Part shown: positions 1-5,386 of the stretch, piece by piece
Position numbering within the stretch: position 1 is the stretch's first letter
Layout of the letters: every line of letters begins with the position of its first letter
Source of the DNA: an uncultured Butyricicoccus sp.
GTDB lineage: Bacteria; Bacillota; Clostridia; Oscillospirales; Butyricicoccaceae
Length of the DNA: 6,528 nt
Assembly (NCBI GenBank): GCA_959018045.1
Contig: CAUEJN010000063.1
Span: forward strand, 1 to 6,528
Direction of reading: 5' to 3'
Position numbers and translations under genes: made by a program
Notes under the pieces: generated by a model
Told to the model about the DNA's origin: nothing
Database searches by the model: none
What the model saw: the letters and a program-made list of their open reading frames with translations, nothing else

Positions 1-35
1 TATCATACCATAGATGCACCAGCGCAAAAAGAGGC

Positions 36-69
36 AAAAAAAGACCGCCTTCCACGCGGGAAAGCGGCC
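36..69 (-). terminator. Intrinsic terminator after the flavoprotein gene
   Basis: Read on the minus strand, positions 69-59 pair with 53-43 to give an 11-bp stem around a 5-nt loop (54-58). A run of seven U (42-36) follows immediately. Two of the pairs are G-U wobbles that become A-C mismatches on the plus strand, so the hairpin is better on the minus strand. That matches the gene ending at 78. Nothing recognisable lies between 1 and 35. Confidence 0.9.
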
Positions 70-77
70 CGATCCAG

Positions 78-710
78 TCAGCGGATAAAGTTGGTAAAGG
101 TGCGCTTGTGGGTCTCGGGGGGATCGATCTTGCCCTTGACTGCATCAATGACCTTAACCGTCCATGCGATATTGCGCGCCAGCTTGGCTACAACTTCCAG
201 ACCCTCGGTGTCCTGCTGTACCTCGCCCGGGTCTGCACCGTGTACGGCACCCCAGTAGTCCGAGGTCACGATCAGCATCTCCATGGCGTCCATGGTGCCC
301 AGCAGCTGCTGGTAGGTCTCCATACCGCCCGAACGGCGCAGGGTGCACAGCGCAGCCCCGACCTTGTGGTGCAGCTGGTTGTCACCGCAGCCAGCCGCCA
401 GCATCAGACGGTCGAGCACGCACTTCATGCTGCCTGCGATACCACCGTGATAAACCGGGGATGCCAGCACGATGCCGTCGGCCTCGATGCACTTGTCGAT
501 GATCTCGTTGACCATATCACCGGTCTGGACACAGTGCAGCGAGCCGGTGTTCAGGCAGTGATAGCACGCCATGCAGGGCTTGACGTTTGCGCCCGGCTGG
601 AGTACCTCGAACTCGATGCCTTCGCGCTCGAACTCCTTGGCCATGACCTCCAGGCACTGTGCGGTGTTGCCGCCCTTGCGGGGCGATCCATTGATGGCTA
701 CAACTTTCAT
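78..710 (-). CDS. Flavodoxin-fold NAD(P)H-dependent FMN oxidoreductase with a cysteine cluster (Isf-like)
   Basis: The protein has 210 residues from the start chosen here. The N-terminus MKVVAINGSPRKGGNT is the beta1 strand plus the FMN-phosphate loop (about residues 3-16) of the NADPH-dependent FMN reductase / iron-sulfur flavoprotein family. SPVYHGGIAGSMKCVLDR (84-101) is the second flavin-contacting loop and helix. Cysteines 46, 49, 52 and 60 form CX2CX2CX7C, resembling the compact cluster motif that binds 4Fe-4S in archaeal Isf proteins. Cluster binding is inferred. The expected role is cytoplasmic electron transfer or reduction of small electrophiles or quinones; the substrate cannot be told. 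An in-frame ATG lies six codons upstream (728) but has no ribosome binding site, whereas GGAGG sits 8 nt before the ATG at 710. The YihY gene ends 57 bp upstream on the same strand, so co-transcription is likely. A TATGAT (742-737) in the gap lacks a good -35 and could be at most a weak extra promoter. Confidence 0.88.
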   Translation of the reverse strand: MKVVAINGSPRKGGNTAQCLEVMAKEFEREGIEFEVLQPGANVKPCMACYHCLNTGSLHCVQTGDMVNEIIDKCIEADGIVLASPVYHGGIAGSMKCVLDRLMLAAGCGDNQLHHKVGAALCTLRRSGGMETYQQLLGTMDAMEMLIVTSDYWGAVHGADPGEVQQDTEGLEVVAKLARNIAWTVKVIDAVKGKIDPPETHKRTFTNFIR

Positions 711-718
711 CTCTTTAT

Positions 719-723
719 CCTCC
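719..723 (-). promoter_or_regulatory. Ribosome binding site that fixes the flavoprotein start
   Basis: GGAGG on the minus strand lies 8 nt before the ATG at 710. It overlaps the codons that would follow the alternative upstream ATG pair (728 and 725), which have only AT-rich sequence in front of them. This supports the shorter protein. Confidence 0.85.
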
Positions 724-767
724 ATCATTGAAAAAAATCATAAAGTGCGGCTGCCCGCGCAACCATA

Positions 768-1604
768 TCAATCGGTCTTGTGCTGCCGTTCCTCGTCCAG
801 CACGTGATTGAGCACACCGCCCAGAATGAGCGTCGTGCTGGTCAGATACAACCAGAGCATGAGTACGATAATCGCACCGATCGAGCCGTACAGGATGCTG
901 TAACGACCCATATTGTCCACATAGTAAGCAAAGCAGCGCGTGAGCACAACCCAGCCGACAAGCGACACACCAGCGCCCGGCAGGGCATCCCGCCAGCGGA
1001 TGTGCACCGGCGGCACCAGACTGTACAGCACGATCAAAAATCCCAGCGCAATGACGATCGCCACCGGATAGGACAAGTAATGCAGCCGGGTTGCACCGGC
1101 TTCCAGCATGGGGAACCATCGGGTGATGATCTCCAAGAAGCGCTGTCCGACCACAATCAGCAAAATGCTCATGCCCATCAGCAGCAGTAAGCCAGCGGTC
1201 AGAATCAGTGAAATCATGACCGTACCAACCGGCCCGCGGTGCGGCTCATTGCGATAAATACGCCGCATCGAGTAAATGATCGAGCGCACCGCACGCGACA
1301 GAAAATACAGCGTCAGCGCACTGCCGACCATCAAAGGCTGTACCGCATCCTTGCTGCCCAGATAGTTCAGGTAACCAAGTACAATGTCCTGTACATCGTC
1401 AGGCAGGAACCTGGTCGCATCCAGAATGGTGACCTCGGAAAAGTTTGCCATACCAAGCAAAGAGTTGAGCACCATGAGCAGCGGAAAGATGGAAAAAAGC
1501 AGAAAAAATGCCAGTTCTGCCGCAGCATGTGACACGCCATCCTTAAAATATCGCTCAATCAGCTGCACCAAAACGCGCAGCGGTCCCCGGAATCTCCTGT
1601 GCAT
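768..1604 (-). CDS. YihY/virulence factor BrkB family membrane protein
   Basis: This is a 278-residue integral membrane protein. Hydrophobic segments at about residues 30-51, 90-108, 125-152, 178-199, 209-229 and 237-264 give six predicted helices, the usual count for the family. Family-typical stretches are AAAELAFFLLFSIFPLL after an amphipathic N-terminus (about 28-43), and YGSIGAIIVLMLWLYLT followed by ILGGVLNHVL (239-269). BrkB was first linked to serum resistance in Bordetella and the family was once mislabelled as RNase BN. The biochemical function is not established, and transport or envelope roles are only guesses. The start is backed by GGCGGTGA, one mismatch from the anti-Shine-Dalgarno complement, 3 nt before the ATG, and by a promoter just upstream. 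There is no convincing terminator before the flavoprotein gene, suggesting a two-gene unit. The acidic and basic C-terminal tail (EERQHKTD) is predicted to be cytoplasmic. Confidence 0.9.
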   Translation of the reverse strand: MHRRFRGPLRVLVQLIERYFKDGVSHAAAELAFFLLFSIFPLLMVLNSLLGMANFSEVTILDATRFLPDDVQDIVLGYLNYLGSKDAVQPLMVGSALTLYFLSRAVRSIIYSMRRIYRNEPHRGPVGTVMISLILTAGLLLLMGMSILLIVVGQRFLEIITRWFPMLEAGATRLHYLSYPVAIVIALGFLIVLYSLVPPVHIRWRDALPGAGVSLVGWVVLTRCFAYYVDNMGRYSILYGSIGAIIVLMLWLYLTSTTLILGGVLNHVLDEERQHKTD

Positions 1605-1627
1605 GGGTCACCGCCTTTCTTCCCATT

Positions 1628-1656
1628 ATTTTACCAGCTTGCCGCCCGTTTGACAA
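1628..1656 (-). promoter_or_regulatory. Sigma-A-type promoter for the YihY gene
   Basis: On the minus strand, TTGTCA (1656-1651) is followed after exactly 17 nt by TAAAAT (1633-1628). Each box matches its consensus at five of six positions. Transcription would start near 1621, leaving a leader of about 17 nt that contains the ribosome binding site. Confidence 0.65.
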
Positions 1657-1678
1657 GGCATATCCTGTCGTCTGGTCT

Positions 1679-1707
1679 TTGTCTTGTAATTTGTCTCTAT
1701 TTATGAT
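1679..1707 (+). promoter_or_regulatory. Sigma-A-type promoter for the SLOG gene
   Basis: TTGTCT (1679-1684), a 17-nt spacer and TATGAT (1702-1707) match consensus at four of six and five of six positions. The start would fall near 1714, about 40 nt before the ATG. It diverges from the YihY promoter, with about 22 bp between the two -35 boxes. A consensus TTGACA at 1650-1655 on this strand has no usable -10 at 17 nt and is probably just the reverse face of the YihY -35. Confidence 0.55.
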
Positions 1708-1754
1708 AGGATGAAACCATCGAACATGATTTCGTACGATAAGGAGGCCGTCCC

Positions 1755-2297
1755 ATGCTCGTCGATATTCCCTACGATCCCTCGCACACCTGCTGTTTTT
1801 CTGGCAGCCGCCCGGAAAAGCTAGGCTTTGACTGGCAGCGCGAACCCTATTTTTTCGACGTTCTGCGCACCGATCTGCGCGCGGCCATCCGCCACGCGGT
1901 TGATCTGGAATATCACCGGTTCATTACCGGCATGAGCCGTGGATTTGACCTGTGGGCAGCCGAAGAAGTCATAAATTTGCAGCGGGAATTCCCTCATTTG
2001 CAGCTCATCGCAGCCATTCCCTTTGTCGGGATGGAAACCCGCTGGGAACCCTACTGGCGTGACCTATACACACAGATATGTGAGCACTGTGAATATGAGT
2101 CCCGAATGTCCGACCGTTTTGTGCCCGGATGCTATCATGCACGGGACGAATACATGGTACGGCACTCCAGCCGGGTCATCTGCTGGAACAACGGCACCCT
2201 AGGCGGCACCGCCTACACCTGCCAATACGCCGAGCGGCGCGGTATCACGCTCGACAACATCCACCGCCCCTATTACAGTCTTTCCTCCATGCCGTAA
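1755..2297 (+). CDS. SLOG family protein (DUF1273, YpsA-like)
   Basis: This 180-residue soluble protein is close to the usual family length. The order of motifs follows DUF1273 / YpsA proteins of the SLOG (Rossmann-like nucleotide-binding) superfamily. CCFSGSRPEKL (13-23) matches the family N-terminal pattern of T-G-H/S-R-P-E-K-L. FITGMSRGFDLWAAEEV (56-72) is the glycine-rich loop plus helix. LIAAIPFVGMETRW (84-97) follows. The C-terminal block with RDEYMVRHSSR (130-140) and GGTAYTCQYA (150-159) is the probable ligand pocket. SLOG proteins are proposed to bind or process nucleotides or nucleotide-derived signals. B. subtilis YpsA has been tied to cell-division and stress phenotypes, but no reaction is settled for this branch. 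AAGGAGG (1741-1747) stands 7 nt before the ATG. It is the only plus-strand gene here and appears monocistronic. Confidence 0.88.
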   Translation: MLVDIPYDPSHTCCFSGSRPEKLGFDWQREPYFFDVLRTDLRAAIRHAVDLEYHRFITGMSRGFDLWAAEEVINLQREFPHLQLIAAIPFVGMETRWEPYWRDLYTQICEHCEYESRMSDRFVPGCYHARDEYMVRHSSRVICWNNGTLGGTAYTCQYAERRGITLDNIHRPYYSLSSMP

Positions 2298-2330
2298 ACA
2301 CAGTACCGGATAGTCTGTGTATTTGCGCAT

Positions 2331-2362
2331 AAATGATACATCAGACAAATGATACATCAGAC
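2331..2362. repeat. Perfect 16-bp tandem duplication
   Basis: AAATGATACATCAGAC occurs twice back to back (2331-2346 and 2347-2362), and the next three bases (AAA) begin a third copy that merges into the A-tract of the terminator. It lies between two convergent genes, so it is non-coding. A weak 6-bp inverted repeat (2298-2303 with 2315-2320) precedes it, just after the SLOG stop codon. Confidence 0.95.
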
Positions 2363-2396
2363 AAAAAAGATCCCAGACCGAATGGTGTGGGATCTT
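2363..2396 (-). terminator. Intrinsic terminator of the secreted nucleosidase gene, possibly bidirectional
   Basis: A perfect 9-bp stem (AAGATCCCA at 2367-2375 with TGGGATCTT at 2388-2396) extends past one mismatch by three more pairs (2377-2379 with 2384-2386). Read on the minus strand it is followed by six U (2368-2363 region), 10 nt after the stop codon of the gene ending at 2406. On the plus strand the stem is followed by a weaker U-rich stretch (TCATTTTCTT), so it may also stop transcripts from the SLOG gene. Confidence 0.88.
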
Positions 2397-2405
2397 CTCA
2401 TTTTC

Positions 2406-4496
2406 TTACTTGTTCAGAACGGTCTGGATGTAGTTCTTTGCAACATTCAGAACGTATTCCTGGCAAGCGGAGCCGGTCTCCGGATTGAAGTCCTCACCGT
2501 AGATACCGGTGTTAGACAGGATGCGGATGCCCAGGTACGGTACGTCATAGGTCTTGCAGACCTGTGCAACCGAGTTGGACTCCATCTCCTCACAGGAAGA
2601 ACCGTTCAGCTCGTTGAGATACAGCATGCGGTCGATCTGGTTGTTCCACTCATCGCTCGACGAGATGACACCCTTGACAACCTTGCCCTTGTTGTAGGTC
2701 TCTGCAACTGCCTGTGCGCAGTTGAGCAGAGTCTCATCGCCCGGATACTTGACTTCCTTGACGAAGGTCTTCTGGTTCTTGTCGTATGCATAAACGCCGT
2801 TCATGGTCATAGCCTTGTAGTCTACGCCTGCGCCCTTAACCGAAGCCTCGGTCATCCATGCAGCGGACGGAACGGTGGTCTCACCCAGAACGATGTCGAA
2901 GGTGTGCAGCTCGGGATCATGGCCGCCCGAAGTACCCTGGTTGATGACTGCTACGGGGTTAAAGTACTCCATTGCCAGAGCGGTCGAAGCGCCTGCATTG
3001 GCCAGACCCTGCTCGGTGCGGGATACGACGACCGGATAGCCATCCAGCTTACCTGCAACATAGTACCACTGGCCGATGGTATACTCGGTGGTGTCGGTCA
3101 GAGCCTTGACCATATCCTGCATCTCGATGTCCATTGCACCCTGGAGCAGAATCGGGCGCTTGTCGGACTTGTAGTCAACAACAACCGTAGCGTCAGCCTT
3201 CTGTACGTCCTGCTTCTTGAGCACGTTGTCGATGTAGGTCTTAGCAACGGTCAGAACGTATTCCTGGCAAGCCGGGCCGCTCTCCGGGTTGAAGTCCTCG
3301 CCGTAGATACCGGTGTTGGACAGAATGCGGATGCCCAGGAAGGGTACGTCATAGGTCTGGCAGATCTGTGCAACTGCATTGGTCTCCATCTCCTCAGTGG
3401 AGGAGCCCCACAGCTCGTTGAGGTACAGCATGCGGTCGATCTGGTTGTTCCAGGAGTCAGCAGAAGAGATGACACCGGTCACAACCTTGCCCTTGGTGTA
3501 GGTATCAGCAACCGACTGTGCGGTCTCGAGCAGGGTCTTGTCGGCCTTGTACTCGAACTTCTTAACGAAGGTCTTCTGATCCTTGTCGTATGCGTAAACA
3601 CCAGCCGGCTCGATTGCCTTGTAGTCTACGCCTGCGCCCTCAGCCGATGCAACCGACTTGGTAGCCGATGCCGGAACGCTGGTCTCACCCAGAACGATGT
3701 CGAAGGTGTGCAGCTCGGGATCGTGGCCGCCCGAAGTACCCTGATTGATGACTGCGATCGGGTCAAAGTGCTGCATTGCCAGTACAGTGGTAACTGCTGC
3801 ATTGGAAATGCCCTGCTCGGTACGGGATACAACAACCGGATAGCCGTTGAGCATACCGCGTACGAAGTGATAATTGTCGATGTCAACGGTCTCGGCATCG
3901 GTCAGCGCCTTGACCATGTCCTGCATCTCGATGTCCATTGCGCCCTGGAGCAGCAGCGGACGTGCATTCTCATAGCCGGTAACAACGGTCTCACCCTTTG
4001 CTGCCAGCGTAACGGTCAGGCTTGCCTCGTCCCATGCAACGTCATAGTCCATTGCCTCAGCCAGGAAGCGAACCGGTGCGTAAGTGCGGTTGTCCTTCTG
4101 TACGGCAGCGGTGTCCATGGTCAGCTCCTCGGTCACCGGGTTCTTGCCCTCTTCGGTGACGACGTGCTGGTACTTGTTGGAATCGATGGTGAAGACGACC
4201 GATTCATTGCCGCGGGTAAAGGTCGCGGTCTTGGCTTCCTCGTTCCATGCGACTTCCAGATCCATCGCGTTTGCAATGGTGCGCAGCGGCGTCATGGTGC
4301 GGTCATTCTCGTCCTGGTACGGCATACCGAGCTCGTCGTTGAATACAACGGCCTCATATTCCCCCGTGGTCTTGTCCTGTACGCGGACCGAAAGGCCTGC
4401 CTTCTGGATATCGTCTGCCGCAAATGCAGACATCGTGCCCATACCAGCCAGCATCGAGACCGACAGAACGCCGGATACGATCTTCTGGATCTTCAT
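2406..4496 (-). CDS. Secreted tandem nucleosidase (MTAN/PNP superfamily) with a copper-amine-oxidase-N-like domain
   Basis: The protein has 696 residues. Residues 1-26 are a Sec signal peptide (MKIQK, hydrophobic core, SAFA/AD cleavage) with no lipobox, so it is probably released or wall-associated. Residues about 36-172 form a copper-amine-oxidase-N-like domain, shown by the paired RTMTPLRTIANAM...VAW (66-84) and RTYAPVRFLAEAM...VAW (137-155). Two nucleosidase domains follow, 179-428 and 447-696. They align without gaps at an offset of 268 residues and are about 74% identical by my count. Each has GAMDIE (Glu190/Glu458, the position of E. coli Pfs Glu12), GTSGGHDPELHTFDIVLGET, and EEME (Met370-Glu371 and Met638-Glu639, the Pfs ribose-binding Met173-Glu174). 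Each also has RILSN, where the Pfs general acid Asp197 is replaced by Asn394 and Asn662. The inferred role is extracellular cleavage or binding of purine nucleosides. There is no sortase or LysM anchor. AAGGAGG sits 8 nt before the ATG. Confidence 0.9.
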   Translation of the reverse strand: MKIQKIVSGVLSVSMLAGMGTMSAFAADDIQKAGLSVRVQDKTTGEYEAVVFNDELGMPYQDENDRTMTPLRTIANAMDLEVAWNEEAKTATFTRGNESVVFTIDSNKYQHVVTEEGKNPVTEELTMDTAAVQKDNRTYAPVRFLAEAMDYDVAWDEASLTVTLAAKGETVVTGYENARPLLLQGAMDIEMQDMVKALTDAETVDIDNYHFVRGMLNGYPVVVSRTEQGISNAAVTTVLAMQHFDPIAVINQGTSGGHDPELHTFDIVLGETSVPASATKSVASAEGAGVDYKAIEPAGVYAYDKDQKTFVKKFEYKADKTLLETAQSVADTYTKGKVVTGVISSADSWNNQIDRMLYLNELWGSSTEEMETNAVAQICQTYDVPFLGIRILSNTGIYGEDFNPESGPACQEYVLTVAKTYIDNVLKKQDVQKADATVVVDYKSDKRPILLQGAMDIEMQDMVKALTDTTEYTIGQWYYVAGKLDGYPVVVSRTEQGLANAGASTALAMEYFNPVAVINQGTSGGHDPELHTFDIVLGETTVPSAAWMTEASVKGAGVDYKAMTMNGVYAYDKNQKTFVKEVKYPGDETLLNCAQAVAETYNKGKVVKGVISSSDEWNNQIDRMLYLNELNGSSCEEMESNSVAQVCKTYDVPYLGIRILSNTGIYGEDFNPETGSACQEYVLNVAKNYIQTVLNK
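2409..3158 (-). repeat. Nucleosidase domain copy 2 (C-terminal)
   Basis: This 750-bp block encodes residues 447-696 and pairs base for base, at an offset of 804 bp, with the block at 3213-3962. Nucleotide similarity is uneven. Positions 2877-2951 match 3681-3755 at 73 of 75 bases, while the segment around 3050-3100 is strongly diverged (residues 469-485 against 201-217). Confidence 0.92.
3213..3962 (-). repeat. Nucleosidase domain copy 1 (N-terminal)
   Basis: This is the partner of the block at 2409-3158 and encodes residues 179-428. An 18-residue linker (429-446, starting QDVQKADA) separates the copies. Cysteines 379 and 410 recur at 647 and 678. Copy 2 has two additional cysteines, 593 and 635, where copy 1 has Thr at both sites. 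Confidence 0.92.
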
Positions 4497-4517
4497 TCTT
4501 ACATCCTCCTTATTGTT

Positions 4518-4533
4518 TGGACAAATTTGTCCA
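4518..4533. promoter_or_regulatory. Perfect 16-bp palindrome, candidate operator or 5' mRNA hairpin
   Basis: TGGACAAATTTGTCCA is a perfect inverted repeat between the predicted transcription start (near 4536) and the ribosome binding site (4511-4505) of the secreted nucleosidase gene. As DNA it has the size and position of a repressor site just downstream of a start point. As RNA it could fold into a 6-bp stem with a 4-nt AAUU loop at the extreme 5' end. An 8-bp palindrome CCACGTGG (4531-4538) overlaps its edge. I do not recognise the binding protein. Confidence 0.6.
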
Positions 4534-4543
4534 CGTGGGGTAC

Positions 4544-4572
4544 ATTATAGGCGAAAAATATTGTTTCTGCAA
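4544..4572 (-). promoter_or_regulatory. Promoter of the secreted nucleosidase gene
   Basis: On the minus strand a perfect TATAAT (4549-4544) lies 17 nt after TTGCAG (4572-4567), which shares only the TTG of the -35 consensus. Transcription would start near 4536, giving a leader of about 40 nt that holds the palindrome and a strong ribosome binding site. The consensus -10 with a weak -35 is compatible with regulated initiation. Confidence 0.65.
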
Positions 4573-4640
4573 TGCGGTTTCTCAAATTTTGTCATTTTTG
4601 CAACGATTTTGAATTGGTCAGGCAATAAAAATTTGCATAA

Positions 4641-4672
4641 ACTTGCTTTTTTCGCAACTTTTTTGTGCAAGT
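4641..4672 (-). terminator. Weak inverted repeat after the hydrolase gene, possible terminator
   Basis: ACTTGC and GCAAGT (4672-4667 with 4646-4641) form a 6-bp stem with a long 20-nt A-rich loop. A loosely U-rich stretch (TTTATGCAAATTTTTATT) follows on the minus strand, 10 nt beyond the hydrolase stop codon. It is far weaker than the other terminators here. The surrounding 4573-4681 is AT-rich with several scattered TTGC/GCAA motifs and holds no open reading frame I can support. Confidence 0.3.
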
Positions 4673-4681
4673 CGTATGATC

Positions 4682-5302
4682 TTATCCCACGCTGTTTAAA
4701 AAGTCGGTCAACTCGGCGGCCAGACGTGCGGGCGCCTGCTCGTTGACCTCATGTCCCACGCCTGCAATCCAGTGCAGCTCGGCTGTTTTCACACGGCTGG
4801 CCAGCTCCTGCGCCGCCTTTTGATTTGCACGATCCTTTTCACCGCACAAAATCCGAACCGGAATGTCAATCTGCTGCAATTTGCGGGTGAAATCCAGCTG
4901 CATCATCGAGCGGGTCAGTCTGCGCATCTGCTGCCGATCCAGTCCGGTTTCCTCGAAGGCCGATGCAGGCAAAAGCCGAAAGATAAAATCCTGCATGACC
5001 ATGAGCCGTTTGGGCATGCGGTATTGCGGTGCAATCAAACACAGCGCACCAACCTTTTGCGGATGCTCCAAGGTATAGTGCAGCGCGAGCACCGCACCGA
5101 GAGACAGTCCGCACAGCGCAAACGGTGCGTCAAACTGGGCACAATAGGACGCAAACTCTCGATACAAGTCATCATATGTGCCGTCCTGGAAAAAATCCGA
5201 CAGCTTGGGCTGTTCAGTGTGTATCTGTTCGGGTAAATGTTCGCGCACCTTGTCCCACGCGGATGCCTGTTGTCCAAGTCCATGCAGCAGCAAGCAGTTC
5301 AT
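4682..5302 (-). CDS. Small alpha/beta hydrolase
   Basis: This is a 206-residue cytoplasmic protein with no signal peptide. MNCLLLHGLG begins directly at the first strand, with His7-Gly8 as the oxyanion-hole HG motif. CGLSLG (64-69) is the nucleophile elbow, with Ser67. GEKD places the acid at Asp157, and GVGHEVNEQAP puts the catalytic His at 184. The triad is therefore complete and in canonical order. Between strand 6 and the acid there is a short, Met-rich and basic lid (about 93-140, including MPKRLMVMQDFIFRLL). The length is below the usual 250-280 residues of esterase/thioesterase members, so the cap is minimal. The substrate cannot be predicted; carboxylesterase or lysophospholipase-type activity is typical of such proteins. 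AAGGA lies 6 nt before the ATG. The aminotransferase terminator ends only 23 nt upstream of the start, which leaves little room for a promoter of its own. Confidence 0.87.
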   Translation of the reverse strand: MNCLLLHGLGQQASAWDKVREHLPEQIHTEQPKLSDFFQDGTYDDLYREFASYCAQFDAPFALCGLSLGAVLALHYTLEHPQKVGALCLIAPQYRMPKRLMVMQDFIFRLLPASAFEETGLDRQQMRRLTRSMMQLDFTRKLQQIDIPVRILCGEKDRANQKAAQELASRVKTAELHWIAGVGHEVNEQAPARLAAELTDFLNSVG

Positions 5303-5325
5303 CGTTTTTCCTTCCTTTCCGATAC

Positions 5326-5360
5326 AAAAAGCCCCGCAAAGCGTTTGCTCCGCAGGGCTT
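5326..5360 (-). terminator. Intrinsic terminator of ilvE
   Basis: On the minus strand, positions 5360-5347 pair with 5342-5329 to make a 14-bp stem with a 4-nt loop (5346-5343). Three of the pairs are G-U wobbles that would be mismatches in plus-strand RNA. A run of five U (5330-5326) follows. It starts 26 nt after the aminotransferase stop codon and ends 23 nt before the hydrolase start. Confidence 0.9.
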
Positions 5361-5386
5361 CATTCATGCTATTTGTTTCTGTTCGC

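Noticed and set aside
711..728. Upstream Met-Met start for the flavoprotein gene (216 residues)
   Set aside because: It has no ribosome binding site, and the extra codons contain the GGAGG that serves the ATG at 710.
728..767. Terminator between the YihY and flavoprotein genes
   Set aside because: Only a 4-bp GCGG/CCGC stem can be formed, and the T-rich stretch begins well after it, so it is too weak to call.
2298..2320. Terminator directly after the SLOG gene
   Set aside because: The ACACAG/CTGTGT stem is 6 bp with an 11-nt loop and is not followed by a U-run. The strong hairpin at 2367-2396 is the better candidate.
2331..2362. CRISPR-like repeat
   Set aside because: It is two adjacent 16-bp copies with no spacer and no cas genes nearby.
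2349..4550. A 733-codon open frame on the plus strand opposite the secreted nucleosidase gene
   Set aside because: It is in the codon-aligned antisense frame and exists because the real gene avoids TTA, CTA and TCA. Its translation is repetitive Leu/Val/Gly/Asp-rich text with no domain, and it runs through a terminator hairpin and a promoter.
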